A stretch of DNA of 14,035 bases, from the NCBI GenBank assembly GCA_910579425.1, contig CAJTVL010000099.1, positions 1 through 14,035 on the forward strand, written 5' to 3'. The DNA is from an uncultured Lachnospiraceae bacterium (GTDB taxonomy: Bacteria > Bacillota > Clostridia > Lachnospirales > Lachnospiraceae). The notes beneath the pieces were generated by a model. The model was not told the DNA's origin. It saw only the letters and a program-made list of their open reading frames with translations, and did no database searches. Within the stretch, counting starts at the first letter, position 1, and every line of letters starts with the position of its first letter. Positions 1 through 6,322 of the stretch are shown in pieces. Both the position numbers and the translations under genes were made by a program.

Positions 1-51
1 CGTGACCTCCGCACTACCAATGCGACGCTCTACCGACTGAGCCACAGCAGC
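1..51 (-). tRNA. tRNA-Thr (anticodon GGU), 5' part only, cut by window edge
   Basis: Read on the minus strand, the first 51 bases of a tRNA are present. They comprise a 7-base acceptor strand beginning at 51, U8, a D-stem GCTC/GAGC closing an AGTCGGTA loop, and a 5-bp anticodon stem around the loop TTGGTAG. The variable region AGGTC follows. The anticodon GGT pairs with plus-strand positions 16-18 and reads ACC/ACU threonine codons. The T-arm and 3' acceptor strand lie outside the window, so the truncation is an edge effect and not a broken gene. It has its own promoter (see 85-114). Confidence 0.9.
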
Positions 52-84
52 CTGTGATGTGTGTTACCTGCATCACCGAAATGT

Positions 85-114
85 ATTGTAACACAGTTCG
101 AATTGCTTTGTCAA
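85..114 (-). promoter_or_regulatory. Sigma-A type promoter of the tRNA-Thr gene
   Basis: On the minus strand there is a perfect -35 TTGACA (109-114), an 18-base spacer and a -10 TACAAT (85-90, one mismatch to TATAAT). The expected transcription start is near 78, about 27 bases before the mature tRNA 5' end at 51. A strong promoter of this kind is typical for a stable RNA gene. Confidence 0.75.
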
Positions 115-215
115 TGAAATATTTATCGAATTTTGGACGGTTATTTTCAGAGGGGCACTGCCTGTCCGGGGCAATATGATTACACGGGGAAAAGCGGTCC
201 CGGCCGTTTTTTTGC

Positions 216-244
216 TTGCAGAGCATGGCGGCTGACAGTATAAT
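216..244 (+). promoter_or_regulatory. Promoter of the MATE-xpt operon
   Basis: A perfect -10 box TATAAT (239-244) lies 17 bases downstream of a weak -35, TTGCAG (216-221). The start of transcription would fall near 250, leaving a leader of about 90 bases before the ATG at 340. This placement argues against translation starting at the in-frame ATG at 250. I found no purine-riboswitch core between here and the gene. A T7 run at 207-213 after a weak GC-rich hairpin lies just upstream, with no gene that it would obviously terminate. Confidence 0.55.
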
Positions 245-339
245 AAGGAATGAAAACAAAACGGTACGGATTGGGAGAAATAAGATGCCTGAGACAATAC
301 GGCTCGCTTTACCATAATGACAGAAAGAGGTACATTTTT

Positions 340-1758
340 ATGAAAAAATACAGTATGCTGACGGACAGTCCCGGAAAATCGTTGTTCTTCTTTGCGCTGC
401 CAATGATTTTGGGAAATCTTTTCCAACAGTTTTATTCGGCAGTGGATTCCATCATTGTAGGACAATATGTGGGGGAGGATGCTCTGGCAGCGGTGGGGGC
501 GTCCTATTCCCTGACCACGGTTTTTATCATGATCGCCATAGGCGGCGGGATTGGAGCCTCTGTTATCATCTCCCAATATCTGGGAGCGGGTCTTTTCAGG
601 AAAATGAAAACCTCAGTGTATACGGCGCTCATAAGCTTTCTGGCGGTGAGCCTTATTCTGGGAAGTGCGGGGCTTTTGCTGAGCAGAAACATTTTAACGG
701 CCTTAAATACGCCCGAAAATATTTTAAGTGATGCGCTGCTTTATCTGGACATCTATTTTGTGGGACTCCCTTTTCTTTTCATGTACAACATTTTGTCCTC
801 TGTTTTTAATGCCCTTGGAAATTCAAAGACTCCGTTATATCTGCTGATTTTTTCTTCTCTGTTTAATATCGTAATGGATTTGGCTTTTGTGAGGGGGCTG
901 GGACTGGGAATCGGGGGAGCGGCGGCGGCTACAGTCTTGGCACAGGGGATTTCGGCAGTGGTTTCCTTCTGCCTTTTGCTTCGCGCCCTGAAAGAGTATC
1001 GGATTGAAAGCGGAGAGACTGGGAAAGATACGGAAGAAAAAAACAAAGAAGCATGGGTGGAACAGAAAGAAGAAGAGAGAAGGGGCCGGAACCTGTTTGA
1101 CGTCCAGATGCTTGGAAATATGATCAAGGTCGCCATTCCTTCCATGCTGCAGCAATCCATTGTATCCATCGGAATGCTGCTGGTGCAGTCGGTGGTAAAC
1201 GGGTACGGATCCTCTGTCCTTGCAGGGTACACGGCGGGTACGCGGATTGAGTCCATTTGTATTGTGCCCATGATAGCCTCCGGAAATGCTGTTTCCACAT
1301 TTACGGCGCAGAATCTTGGCGCCGGTCATCCGGAGCGGGTGAAAAAGGGGTATTTGGCGGCAGTTCGGATGGCGGCGGTCTTTGCAGTGATGATCTGCCT
1401 GATCCTTACCTTTTTCCATGGAAACATTATCAATGCCTTTCTGGAGGAGGGGAGAGAGCCCATTGCCTTTGAGACGGGAAACGCCTATCTGACATTTATC
1501 GCCTTTTTCTTTATTTGTATCGGTTTTAAAGCAATCACGGACGGAGTGCTCAGGGGCGCAGGGGACGTGGTGGTTTTTACTCTTGCTAATTTGATTAATC
1601 TGGGAATACGGGTTACGGTTGCCTTTGCCCTTTCTCCTGTATGGGGCGTACAGGCGGTATGGTTTGCCATTCCTATGGGGTGGACAACCAATTTCGTGAT
1701 TTCCTTTGTCAGATATTTGTCCGGAAAATGGAGCAGAAAAAAGTTGATAAAGACTTAA
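340..1758 (+). CDS. MATE family multidrug/cation antiporter (first copy)
   Basis: A 472-residue inner-membrane exporter of the MATE family, expected to expel organic cations or drugs in exchange for Na+ or H+. The N-terminal half shows the family signature PMILGNLFQQFYSAVDSIIV (about residues 21-40), then GASVIISQYLGAG, and a helix ending NALGNSKTP. The second half has FTAQNLGAGHPERV (about 321-334) and a late RGAGDVV motif. Length and twelve hydrophobic segments fit the family. ATG 340 is preferred because AGAAAGAGG sits 9 bases upstream and the alignment-like start MKKYSMLTDSPGKSL is typical. An in-frame ATG at 250 coincides with the predicted transcription start and lacks a binding site. 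The loop joining the two halves (about 221-252) is unusually long and rich in Glu/Lys. The gene is followed after 14 bases by xpt. The substrate cannot be read from the sequence. Confidence 0.93.
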   Translation: MKKYSMLTDSPGKSLFFFALPMILGNLFQQFYSAVDSIIVGQYVGEDALAAVGASYSLTTVFIMIAIGGGIGASVIISQYLGAGLFRKMKTSVYTALISFLAVSLILGSAGLLLSRNILTALNTPENILSDALLYLDIYFVGLPFLFMYNILSSVFNALGNSKTPLYLLIFSSLFNIVMDLAFVRGLGLGIGGAAAATVLAQGISAVVSFCLLLRALKEYRIESGETGKDTEEKNKEAWVEQKEEERRGRNLFDVQMLGNMIKVAIPSMLQQSIVSIGMLLVQSVVNGYGSSVLAGYTAGTRIESICIVPMIASGNAVSTFTAQNLGAGHPERVKKGYLAAVRMAAVFAVMICLILTFFHGNIINAFLEEGREPIAFETGNAYLTFIAFFFICIGFKAITDGVLRGAGDVVVFTLANLINLGIRVTVAFALSPVWGVQAVWFAIPMGWTTNFVISFVRYLSGKWSRKKLIKT

Positions 1759-1772
1759 GAGGAGGAAGTAAG

Positions 1773-2351
1773 ATGCAGCTATTGGAAGAAAGAATCCGAA
1801 AGGACGGCGTCATCAAACCCGGTAATGTGCTCAAGGTAGACGGTTTCCTGAATCATCAGATGGATGTGGAGCTGTTTAATGAGATGGGAAAGGAGCTAAG
1901 GCGTCTTTTTCCCAGTGAAAAAATCAATAAGATTTTGACGATTGAGGCGTCGGGGATTGGCATTGCCTGTATTGCGGCCCAGTATTTCAAGGTTCCGGTG
2001 GTTTTTGCCAAGAAGTCACAGAGCATTAATCTTGACGGGGAGCAGTACACTACCAGGATCGAATCCTTTACCCATAAGAGGATTTATGATGTGATTGTGT
2101 CTAAAAAATATTTAAGCAAAGAGGATCATGTACTGATCATTGACGATTTTCTTGCTAATGGCTGTGCGGTTGCCGGACTGATCGAACTGGTGCAGAGCGC
2201 AGGCGCTTACATAGAAGGGGTTGGCATTGCAATCGAAAAGGGATTCCAGAAGGGCGGAGAACTTTTAAGGAGCAAGGGGCTGAGAGTGGAGTCCCTTGCA
2301 ATTGTGGAAAGTATGAATGATGAAACGGGGGAAATTGTTTTCCGCAGCTAA
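1773..2351 (+). CDS. xpt: Xanthine phosphoribosyltransferase
   Basis: A 192-residue cytosolic purine-salvage enzyme that joins xanthine (with weaker guanine activity in the family) to PRPP, giving XMP and pyrophosphate. The sequence closely matches remembered Bacillus Xpt: KVDGFLNHQMD near residue 21, TIEASGIGIA near 56, a purine-contact region PVVFAKKSQSI near 75, the PRPP-binding loop VLIIDDFLANG at 120-130, and GVGIAIEKGFQ near 149. Length is normal (194 in Bacillus). The start has AGGAGG (1760-1765) seven bases upstream. That site begins right after the MATE stop codon, so the two genes are very probably cotranscribed. In Bacillus xpt is controlled by a guanine riboswitch and paired with the permease pbuX. 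Here neither is visible. Transcription ends at the hairpins 2379-2446. Confidence 0.96.
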   Translation: MQLLEERIRKDGVIKPGNVLKVDGFLNHQMDVELFNEMGKELRRLFPSEKINKILTIEASGIGIACIAAQYFKVPVVFAKKSQSINLDGEQYTTRIESFTHKRIYDVIVSKKYLSKEDHVLIIDDFLANGCAVAGLIELVQSAGAYIEGVGIAIEKGFQKGGELLRSKGLRVESLAIVESMNDETGEIVFRS

Positions 2352-2378
2352 AGTCTCCGTTTCATGGCCGGCAAACGT

Positions 2379-2415
2379 AAAAAACTCGTAAACAGTTTTG
2401 TTTACGAGTTTTTTT
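2379..2415. terminator. Bidirectional intrinsic terminator between xpt and the PBP gene
   Basis: A 14-bp perfect stem (2380-2393 with 2400-2413) closes a 6-base loop. The stem core is ACTCGTAAAC/GTTTACGAGT. It is flanked by six A on the left and seven T on the right, so it forms a hairpin plus U-run on either strand. It ends the rightward MATE-xpt transcript and, read leftward, the penicillin-binding protein transcript. Confidence 0.88.
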
Positions 2416-2446
2416 ACGGGCAGGGAGAATCTTCCCTGCCCGTTTT
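2416..2446 (+). terminator. Second GC-rich hairpin, backup terminator
   Basis: ACGGGCAGGGA (2416-2426) pairs perfectly with TCCCTGCCCGT (2433-2443) around a 6-base loop and is followed on the plus strand by TTTTA. It begins one base after the preceding terminator's T-run. For rightward transcription it acts as a second stop. Leftward it lacks its own T-run but lies just 11 bases beyond the PBP stop codon and could protect that mRNA's 3' end. Confidence 0.65.
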
Positions 2447-2456
2447 ATGGGGCGCT

Positions 2457-5192
2457 TTATTGCGGGGGAGCCTCTCCGTTGCTGTCATCCGGCGGCGCTG
2501 CCTCGGCCGGCGCAGCCGCGTTTCCTTCGATCGCTGCCTGCTGGGCTGCCGCCTGGGCGGCTGCAGCCATTTCGGCCCGCTGCTGCTCGATGACTGCTTC
2601 AATGCCCGGCTGTGCCATAAATTCTGCGGTGTGAGGGCAGGTGCCGGTCTGATCCTGAGGAACCACAACTGTGGAAACGCTGCCGTCTTCATTGGTTACC
2701 TGCTGTGTAACGGCAGAGCCCTGCTGCAGCGCCGGGGGCTCTATGGGAATCAGCTCCCGGATGCTCTCGGCGGCAAAAGGACACTGCTCGCTGGCGGGCA
2801 GGCCGCAGTACTGGCAGATCATGCCCCGGTAGTGGACGTCGCAGCTCTCAGTGGGGACCGTTCCTTCCGCGAAATACTCTGATTTCAGAGTACCGTCGCA
2901 GATGCCCGCAATGGGCAGCTTACCGGATTTGGCGCATACCGTTGCCTGTACCAGTCCGCTGGAGGGCATGGGGAAAGATTCGCTGGGCAATCCCTCATGG
3001 ACTCTTTCCATAACCGCCCGCCAGAGCTTTTTGGCCAGATTTCGCTCCTCACCCTTTCGGAGCTTGGTGTTGTTGTCATATCCGGTCCAGGTAGTGGCCG
3101 TGTAATAAGGCGTGTAGCCTGTGAACCAAACGTCATTGTAGTCTGAGGTGGTTCCGGTTTTGCCGGCGATTGCCATACCGCCGAAGTTCACGGAAGCGCC
3201 GGTTCCCTGGGTGACGACATCCATCATGGCGTCGGTCAGAAGCCAGGCAGTCGTTTCTTTGATGACCTGTCTGGAATCAGGCTCTGTGTTGTCCAGGATT
3301 ACATTGCCGTCATGGTCGATTACTTTGGTATAAAGCTTGGGCTTGATATAAGTTCCGCCGTTGGCAATAGCAGCGTAAGCGGCATTTAACTCCTCATTGG
3401 TGACACCCACCGTGACGCCGCCCAGGGCAAGAGACTGCTGAATATCAGAGAAAATCTGGGTTTCCCCGTTTACGGTGATTTCCTTGCGGTCTACCACGGT
3501 GGTAAAGCCAAAGTTTTTGACATAGTCAAAGCCAAGCTGAGGCGTGATCATGGTCAGTGTCTTTACTGCCAGAATATTCATGGAGTCGATAATGCCCTGG
3601 CGCAGGGAGTTCAGTCCCCTGTAGCCCGAATACCAGTTGTTTACCGGTCTGCCGTTGGCGTAATTGAAAGGCGCGTCATTGACCATTGTGGCAAGGGTAA
3701 GCCCTGCGCTGTCGAAGGCGGGCGCATATGCGGCGACAATTTTAAAGGTAGAACCGGGCTGTCTCTTGGCATCGGTGGCCCGATTCAGGGTCCGGCTGGC
3801 TTCCTTGGGGCCGCGGCCGCCTACCATTGCCAGTACGTATCCGGTGTGCTGGTCCTCAATGGTAAAGGAAATCTGGGGCTGCGGAGTCAGGGAGACATTT
3901 TCATCGAGAACCTCGTCCCCGGAGCTTAGGTGGGCCAGCTTGTATTCCTCTATCAGGGCATAAGCGTCCTCGTGAGTGTTAAAAATCAGATTAAAGGAAG
4001 GGTTCTGCTCCTTAAAATAGGTCTGGAACATTTCCGTGCTGTGATTTTCAAGATCGCCGTTCGCCTTCTTGATCGTCAGAGCATAATTTAAATACCAGCG
4101 GGTATCTGCGGGATAGTTTTCTTCATTGGAAAAGACCTCGTCACAGATTGCCTGGATATTGGGATCCTGGGTGGAGTAGATTTTCAGTCCGCCGCTGTAA
4201 AGGAGGGTAAAGGCCTGGGTCTCGTTATATCCCGCCGCAAGAAGGTCGTTCATCACGTCATCGGTCAATGCGTCAACAAAGTATGTATTCACCGACGATT
4301 CCTCTGCAGTTTCATTGACGGTCTGGATACGGGAATAAACGTCGTCCGCCATCGCTTCTTCGTAGCGGGCCTGATCGATATAGCCCTGCTCCAGCATGTT
4401 ATTCAAAACCTTTTTCCGGCGCTCCGCGTTGTTGTCCGGATGGGAAATAGGGTTAAGCCTGGAAGGATTCTGGGTGATGCTGGCAATGACGGCGCACTCG
4501 GAGAGGGTCAGGGAATTTACCGATTTATTAAAATACCGCAGAGAGGCAGCCTGAACGCCCAGGGTGTTCTGCCCCAGGTTGATGGTATTCATGTAATTGA
4601 GCAGAACCTCGTCCTTGGACATGGATTTGGTCAGTTCAATGGCCAGGTACTGCTCCTGGATTTTTCTTTTCATACTGTCAGCAAAGCCGGTCTCACTGGT
4701 CCAGTCCGTAAAGACATTGTTCTTCAAGAGCTGTTGGGTGATGGTACTGGCACCCTCCGTAAAATGGAACTTGTTGGAGATGCCTATATAGGCGGCCCTG
4801 AAAATACCCTTGATGTCAATGCCGTTGTGTTCATAGAAACGCTCGTCCTCAATGGCAACGAAAGCGTGTGCCAGATCCTCCGGAATCATATCCTGGGTCA
4901 CGGGGATCCGGTTGGAATTCTGGGAGATCAGCTTGGCCGTCTGATTGCCCTCCAGGTCATAAACAAAGGTAGAAAAGCCGGTAGGCGTAACCTTGATGTT
5001 TTCAATGCTTGGCGAAGTGTCTATAATACCCTTAAATACGCCGAAGCCCATGCTGATACCAATGATACCCAGCGATATAATGCCCAGCAGGGAAAGATTC
5101 AGCACCGAAACAAGGAATTTTTTCCCAATTTTGGTTGAAGTGGCATGCAGGGACTTTTGCTTTGCCCTGATGCCTCTTTTACTGTAGTTCAT
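2457..5192 (-). CDS. Class A penicillin-binding protein (PBP1A type, glycosyltransferase/transpeptidase)
   Basis: A 911-residue bifunctional peptidoglycan synthase anchored in the cell membrane. It polymerises lipid II and cross-links the peptides. Order: basic cytoplasmic tail (1-26); one membrane helix (about 27-53); GT51 domain with AIEDERFYEHNG (catalytic Glu115), GASTITQQLLKN (147-158), the KDEVLLNYMNTINLG region (E195) and RRKKVLNNM (258-266); transpeptidase domain with SxxK as STFK (Ser481), SxN as SMN (537-539) and KTGTT (678-682). All catalytic motifs are intact. The tail after 745 holds seven cysteines (753, 765, 784, 793, 796, 804, 852) and ends in an Ala/Gln- then Pro-rich, probably disordered, segment. 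The start is supported by GGAGG (5202-5206) nine bases away. It is related to B. subtilis PonA, but I cannot assign strict orthology. It is single-gene and divergent from yigZ. Confidence 0.95.
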   Translation of the reverse strand: MNYSKRGIRAKQKSLHATSTKIGKKFLVSVLNLSLLGIISLGIIGISMGFGVFKGIIDTSPSIENIKVTPTGFSTFVYDLEGNQTAKLISQNSNRIPVTQDMIPEDLAHAFVAIEDERFYEHNGIDIKGIFRAAYIGISNKFHFTEGASTITQQLLKNNVFTDWTSETGFADSMKRKIQEQYLAIELTKSMSKDEVLLNYMNTINLGQNTLGVQAASLRYFNKSVNSLTLSECAVIASITQNPSRLNPISHPDNNAERRKKVLNNMLEQGYIDQARYEEAMADDVYSRIQTVNETAEESSVNTYFVDALTDDVMNDLLAAGYNETQAFTLLYSGGLKIYSTQDPNIQAICDEVFSNEENYPADTRWYLNYALTIKKANGDLENHSTEMFQTYFKEQNPSFNLIFNTHEDAYALIEEYKLAHLSSGDEVLDENVSLTPQPQISFTIEDQHTGYVLAMVGGRGPKEASRTLNRATDAKRQPGSTFKIVAAYAPAFDSAGLTLATMVNDAPFNYANGRPVNNWYSGYRGLNSLRQGIIDSMNILAVKTLTMITPQLGFDYVKNFGFTTVVDRKEITVNGETQIFSDIQQSLALGGVTVGVTNEELNAAYAAIANGGTYIKPKLYTKVIDHDGNVILDNTEPDSRQVIKETTAWLLTDAMMDVVTQGTGASVNFGGMAIAGKTGTTSDYNDVWFTGYTPYYTATTWTGYDNNTKLRKGEERNLAKKLWRAVMERVHEGLPSESFPMPSSGLVQATVCAKSGKLPIAGICDGTLKSEYFAEGTVPTESCDVHYRGMICQYCGLPASEQCPFAAESIRELIPIEPPALQQGSAVTQQVTNEDGSVSTVVVPQDQTGTCPHTAEFMAQPGIEAVIEQQRAEMAAAAQAAAQQAAIEGNAAAPAEAAPPDDSNGEAPPQ

Positions 5193-5287
5193 ATCTATAT
5201 GCCTCCATGTAAAATAAATATAACGGTTCAGCTGGCAGAAGTGTTTTCTGCGATAAAATCCGCTTTTTCAGATCATACAATAACATG

Positions 5288-5296
5288 AGTATACCA
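5288..5296 (-). promoter_or_regulatory. Extended -10 promoter for the PBP gene
   Basis: On the minus strand TGG directly precedes TATACT (-10 at 5288-5293), an extended -10 element. The matching -35 region is AT-rich but poor. The leader would be about 90 bases, ending with the GGAGG site before the ATG at 5192. Two copies of AATTGTTT, 17 bases apart (5338-5345 and 5355-5362), lie upstream between this and the yigZ promoter. Confidence 0.5.
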
Positions 5297-5428
5297 AAAG
5301 ATAGAGTTGAAATAAAGATTTTTCACATTTTATTAAGAATTGTTTATGGCAGACAATTGTTTTGAAGTAAAAAAAGCTGTCCTGTTACTGGAATTATTTA
5401 CAGGTTGATACACTTTTATTCCCGGATG

Positions 5429-5437
5429 TGGTAAACT
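5429..5437 (+). promoter_or_regulatory. Possible extended -10 promoter for yigZ
   Basis: TGG followed by TAAACT (5432-5437) resembles an extended -10. TTGATA occurs upstream at 5405-5410, but the 21-base gap is too long for a standard promoter. The start would be near 5444, about 27 bases before the ATG. This is a tentative call. Confidence 0.35.
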
Positions 5438-5470
5438 TGACCTTGATGAAAGAAGAGAAGGGGACAGGCT

Positions 5471-6124
5471 ATGACGCACCAGAAGGAGATTTTTCTACCC
5501 TACAAAATAATTGAGGAACCGGGAGAGGGAGAGTATGAGGAAAAGAAATCCCGTTTTATTGCAAAGATCGTACCTGCGGCCTCGGAGGAAGAGGCGGCGG
5601 CGTTTATCGATCTGGTCAGAAAGAAGTATTATGATGCAAGGCATCATTGTCCCGCCCTGATTATAGGAAGAAACAGGGAGGTAACAAGATGCAGCGACGA
5701 CGGGGAGCCCGGCGGCACGGCAGGCAAACCCATACTTGAGGTAATGCTGGGGGCGGAGATCACCAATGCAGTGATGGTGGTCACCCGTTATTTTGGCGGG
5801 ACGCTTCTGGGTACGGGAGGGTTGGTGCGCGCATATACCCAGGCGGCAAAGGCGGCCCTTGCCGATGCAAAGACGGCAACCATGCGTTATGGAACCCGGA
5901 TTACGGTGGGAGCAGACTATTCCGACGTGGGAAGGATACAGCATTTGCTGGGAAGCAGGGGGATTGTCCCTTCCGCTTCCAGATATACCGATAAAGTGGA
6001 ATTTGACATTTGCATTCCCGCTGAACAGGAGAAGGAAATAGAAAAGGCCCTGACGCAGGCCACAGCGGCCAGGGCGGGAATAAATGTCACCGGGAGAGGG
6101 TATTATAAGGATAAATCCGTTTGA
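5471..6124 (+). CDS. yigZ: YigZ/YvyE family protein (IMPACT N-domain plus DUF1949)
   Basis: A 217-residue soluble protein of the YigZ family (UPF0029/IMPACT). Its bacterial role is not settled. The fold suggests nucleic-acid or ribosome-linked binding, and the eukaryotic relative IMPACT acts on translation control through GCN1. Diagnostic stretches are KKSRFIA (25-31), ARHHCPA (56-62), DDGEPGGTAGKPIL (76-89) and TRYFGGTLLGTGGLVRAY (105-122). The C-terminal ferredoxin-like DUF1949 domain spans roughly 145-205. Length is normal for the family. AAGGGG (5458-5463) lies seven bases before the ATG. Its TGA stop lies inside the -35 box of the mgtE promoter, and there is no terminator between the genes, so some read-through into mgtE is likely. 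Confidence 0.93.
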   Translation: MTHQKEIFLPYKIIEEPGEGEYEEKKSRFIAKIVPAASEEEAAAFIDLVRKKYYDARHHCPALIIGRNREVTRCSDDGEPGGTAGKPILEVMLGAEITNAVMVVTRYFGGTLLGTGGLVRAYTQAAKAALADAKTATMRYGTRITVGADYSDVGRIQHLLGSRGIVPSASRYTDKVEFDICIPAEQEKEIEKALTQATAARAGINVTGRGYYKDKSV

Positions 6125-6149
6125 CAAAGTAAAAAGGGTGGCTTAAACT
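6121..6149 (+). promoter_or_regulatory. Consensus promoter for mgtE, overlapping the yigZ stop codon
   Basis: TTGACA (6121-6126, perfect) is followed after 17 bases by TAAACT (6144-6149, four of six matches to TATAAT). The yigZ stop TGA (6122-6124) is part of the -35 box. The start would be near 6156, giving a long leader of about 145 bases before mgtE. Confidence 0.7.
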
Positions 6150-6211
6150 GTAAAACAGATAAAATGAAGCTGAAGACATAATGGCAGTTTTCCTGAAAGG
6201 GGGTGGTTTTT

Positions 6212-6322
6212 ATGAAAAAGAATAACAGCAATGCCGGCAGCAATACTGATATTCCTCCTCATAGTCGGAGCGTAAAAATCACATACCAAGGAGGATGCCA
6301 TGGAAAAAATAAAAGATTTTGA
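6212..6322 (+). CDS. Possible leader peptide ORF (36 codons) overlapping the mgtE start
   Basis: ATG 6212 is preceded by AAAGGGGGTGG, one base from an ideal Shine-Dalgarno site, with about 8 bases of spacing. This is a better placed site than many real genes have. The 36-residue product begins MKKNNSNAGSNTDIPPHSRS, is polar, and resembles nothing I recognise. It runs through the mgtE ribosome binding site and past its ATG in another frame, stopping at TGA 6320-6322, so translation of the two would be linked. The CCT CCT codons for its two prolines are also the anti-Shine-Dalgarno bases that can pair with the mgtE site. It could be a regulatory leader, the remnant of a frameshifted small gene (see the nested ORF at 6231), or chance. 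Confidence 0.4.
   Translation: MKKNNSNAGSNTDIPPHSRSVKITYQGGCHGKNKRF
6231..6275 (+). other. Nested hydrophobic mini-ORF (MPAAILIFLLIVGA)
   Basis: In the +1 frame of the leader ORF, ATG 6231 to TAA 6273-6275 encodes 14 residues that are almost all hydrophobic, like a membrane-inserting peptide. It has no good binding site of its own. Upstream in the same frame the codons read KRITA, so removing one A from the AAAAA run at 6215-6219 would join it to the strong site and ATG at 6212 as a 20-residue peptide. It could be a decayed or mis-sequenced small membrane peptide. Confidence 0.3.
6253..6295 (+). promoter_or_regulatory. Anti-Shine-Dalgarno pairing in the mgtE leader
   Basis: TCCTCCT (6253-6259) is the exact reverse complement of AGGAGGA (6289-6295), which contains the mgtE ribosome binding site. 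Pairing would hide the site. A competing short pairing exists between CTCC (6255-6258) and GGAG (6267-6270). The M-box Mg2+ riboswitch often found before Firmicute mgtE was looked for and not seen in 6125-6299. Confidence 0.4.

Noticed and set aside
1..51. tRNA fragment as an integration (att) scar
   Set aside because: The truncation is simply the window edge. The gene has its own strong promoter, and no integrase or mobile gene is nearby.
160..213. Terminator-like hairpin plus T7 run on the plus strand
   Set aside because: The stem is short and bulged, no rightward gene ends here, and the operon promoter lies downstream. It is too weak to list as a terminator.
100..340. Purine riboswitch before the MATE-xpt operon
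   Set aside because: The conserved three-way-junction core and loop sequences were not found, and most of this stretch lies upstream of the predicted transcription start.
73..576. Minus-strand open frame of 167 codons across the tRNA-MATE intergenic region
   Set aside because: It overlaps the tRNA promoter and the MATE gene antisense, and its composition is not protein-like.
753..1419. Two minus-strand open frames opposite the first MATE gene
   Set aside because: Both are antisense shadows of a gene with full MATE signatures.
2364..2882. Plus-strand open frame running through the terminators into the PBP gene
   Set aside because: It begins inside the xpt terminator region and is antisense to the PBP tail. 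The Arg/Cys/Gly-rich product is an artefact of the Ala/Pro-rich codons.
4440..5138. Plus-strand open frame of 232 codons inside the PBP gene
   Set aside because: It is antisense to the GT51 domain, whose motifs are intact, and has no ribosome site or family resemblance.
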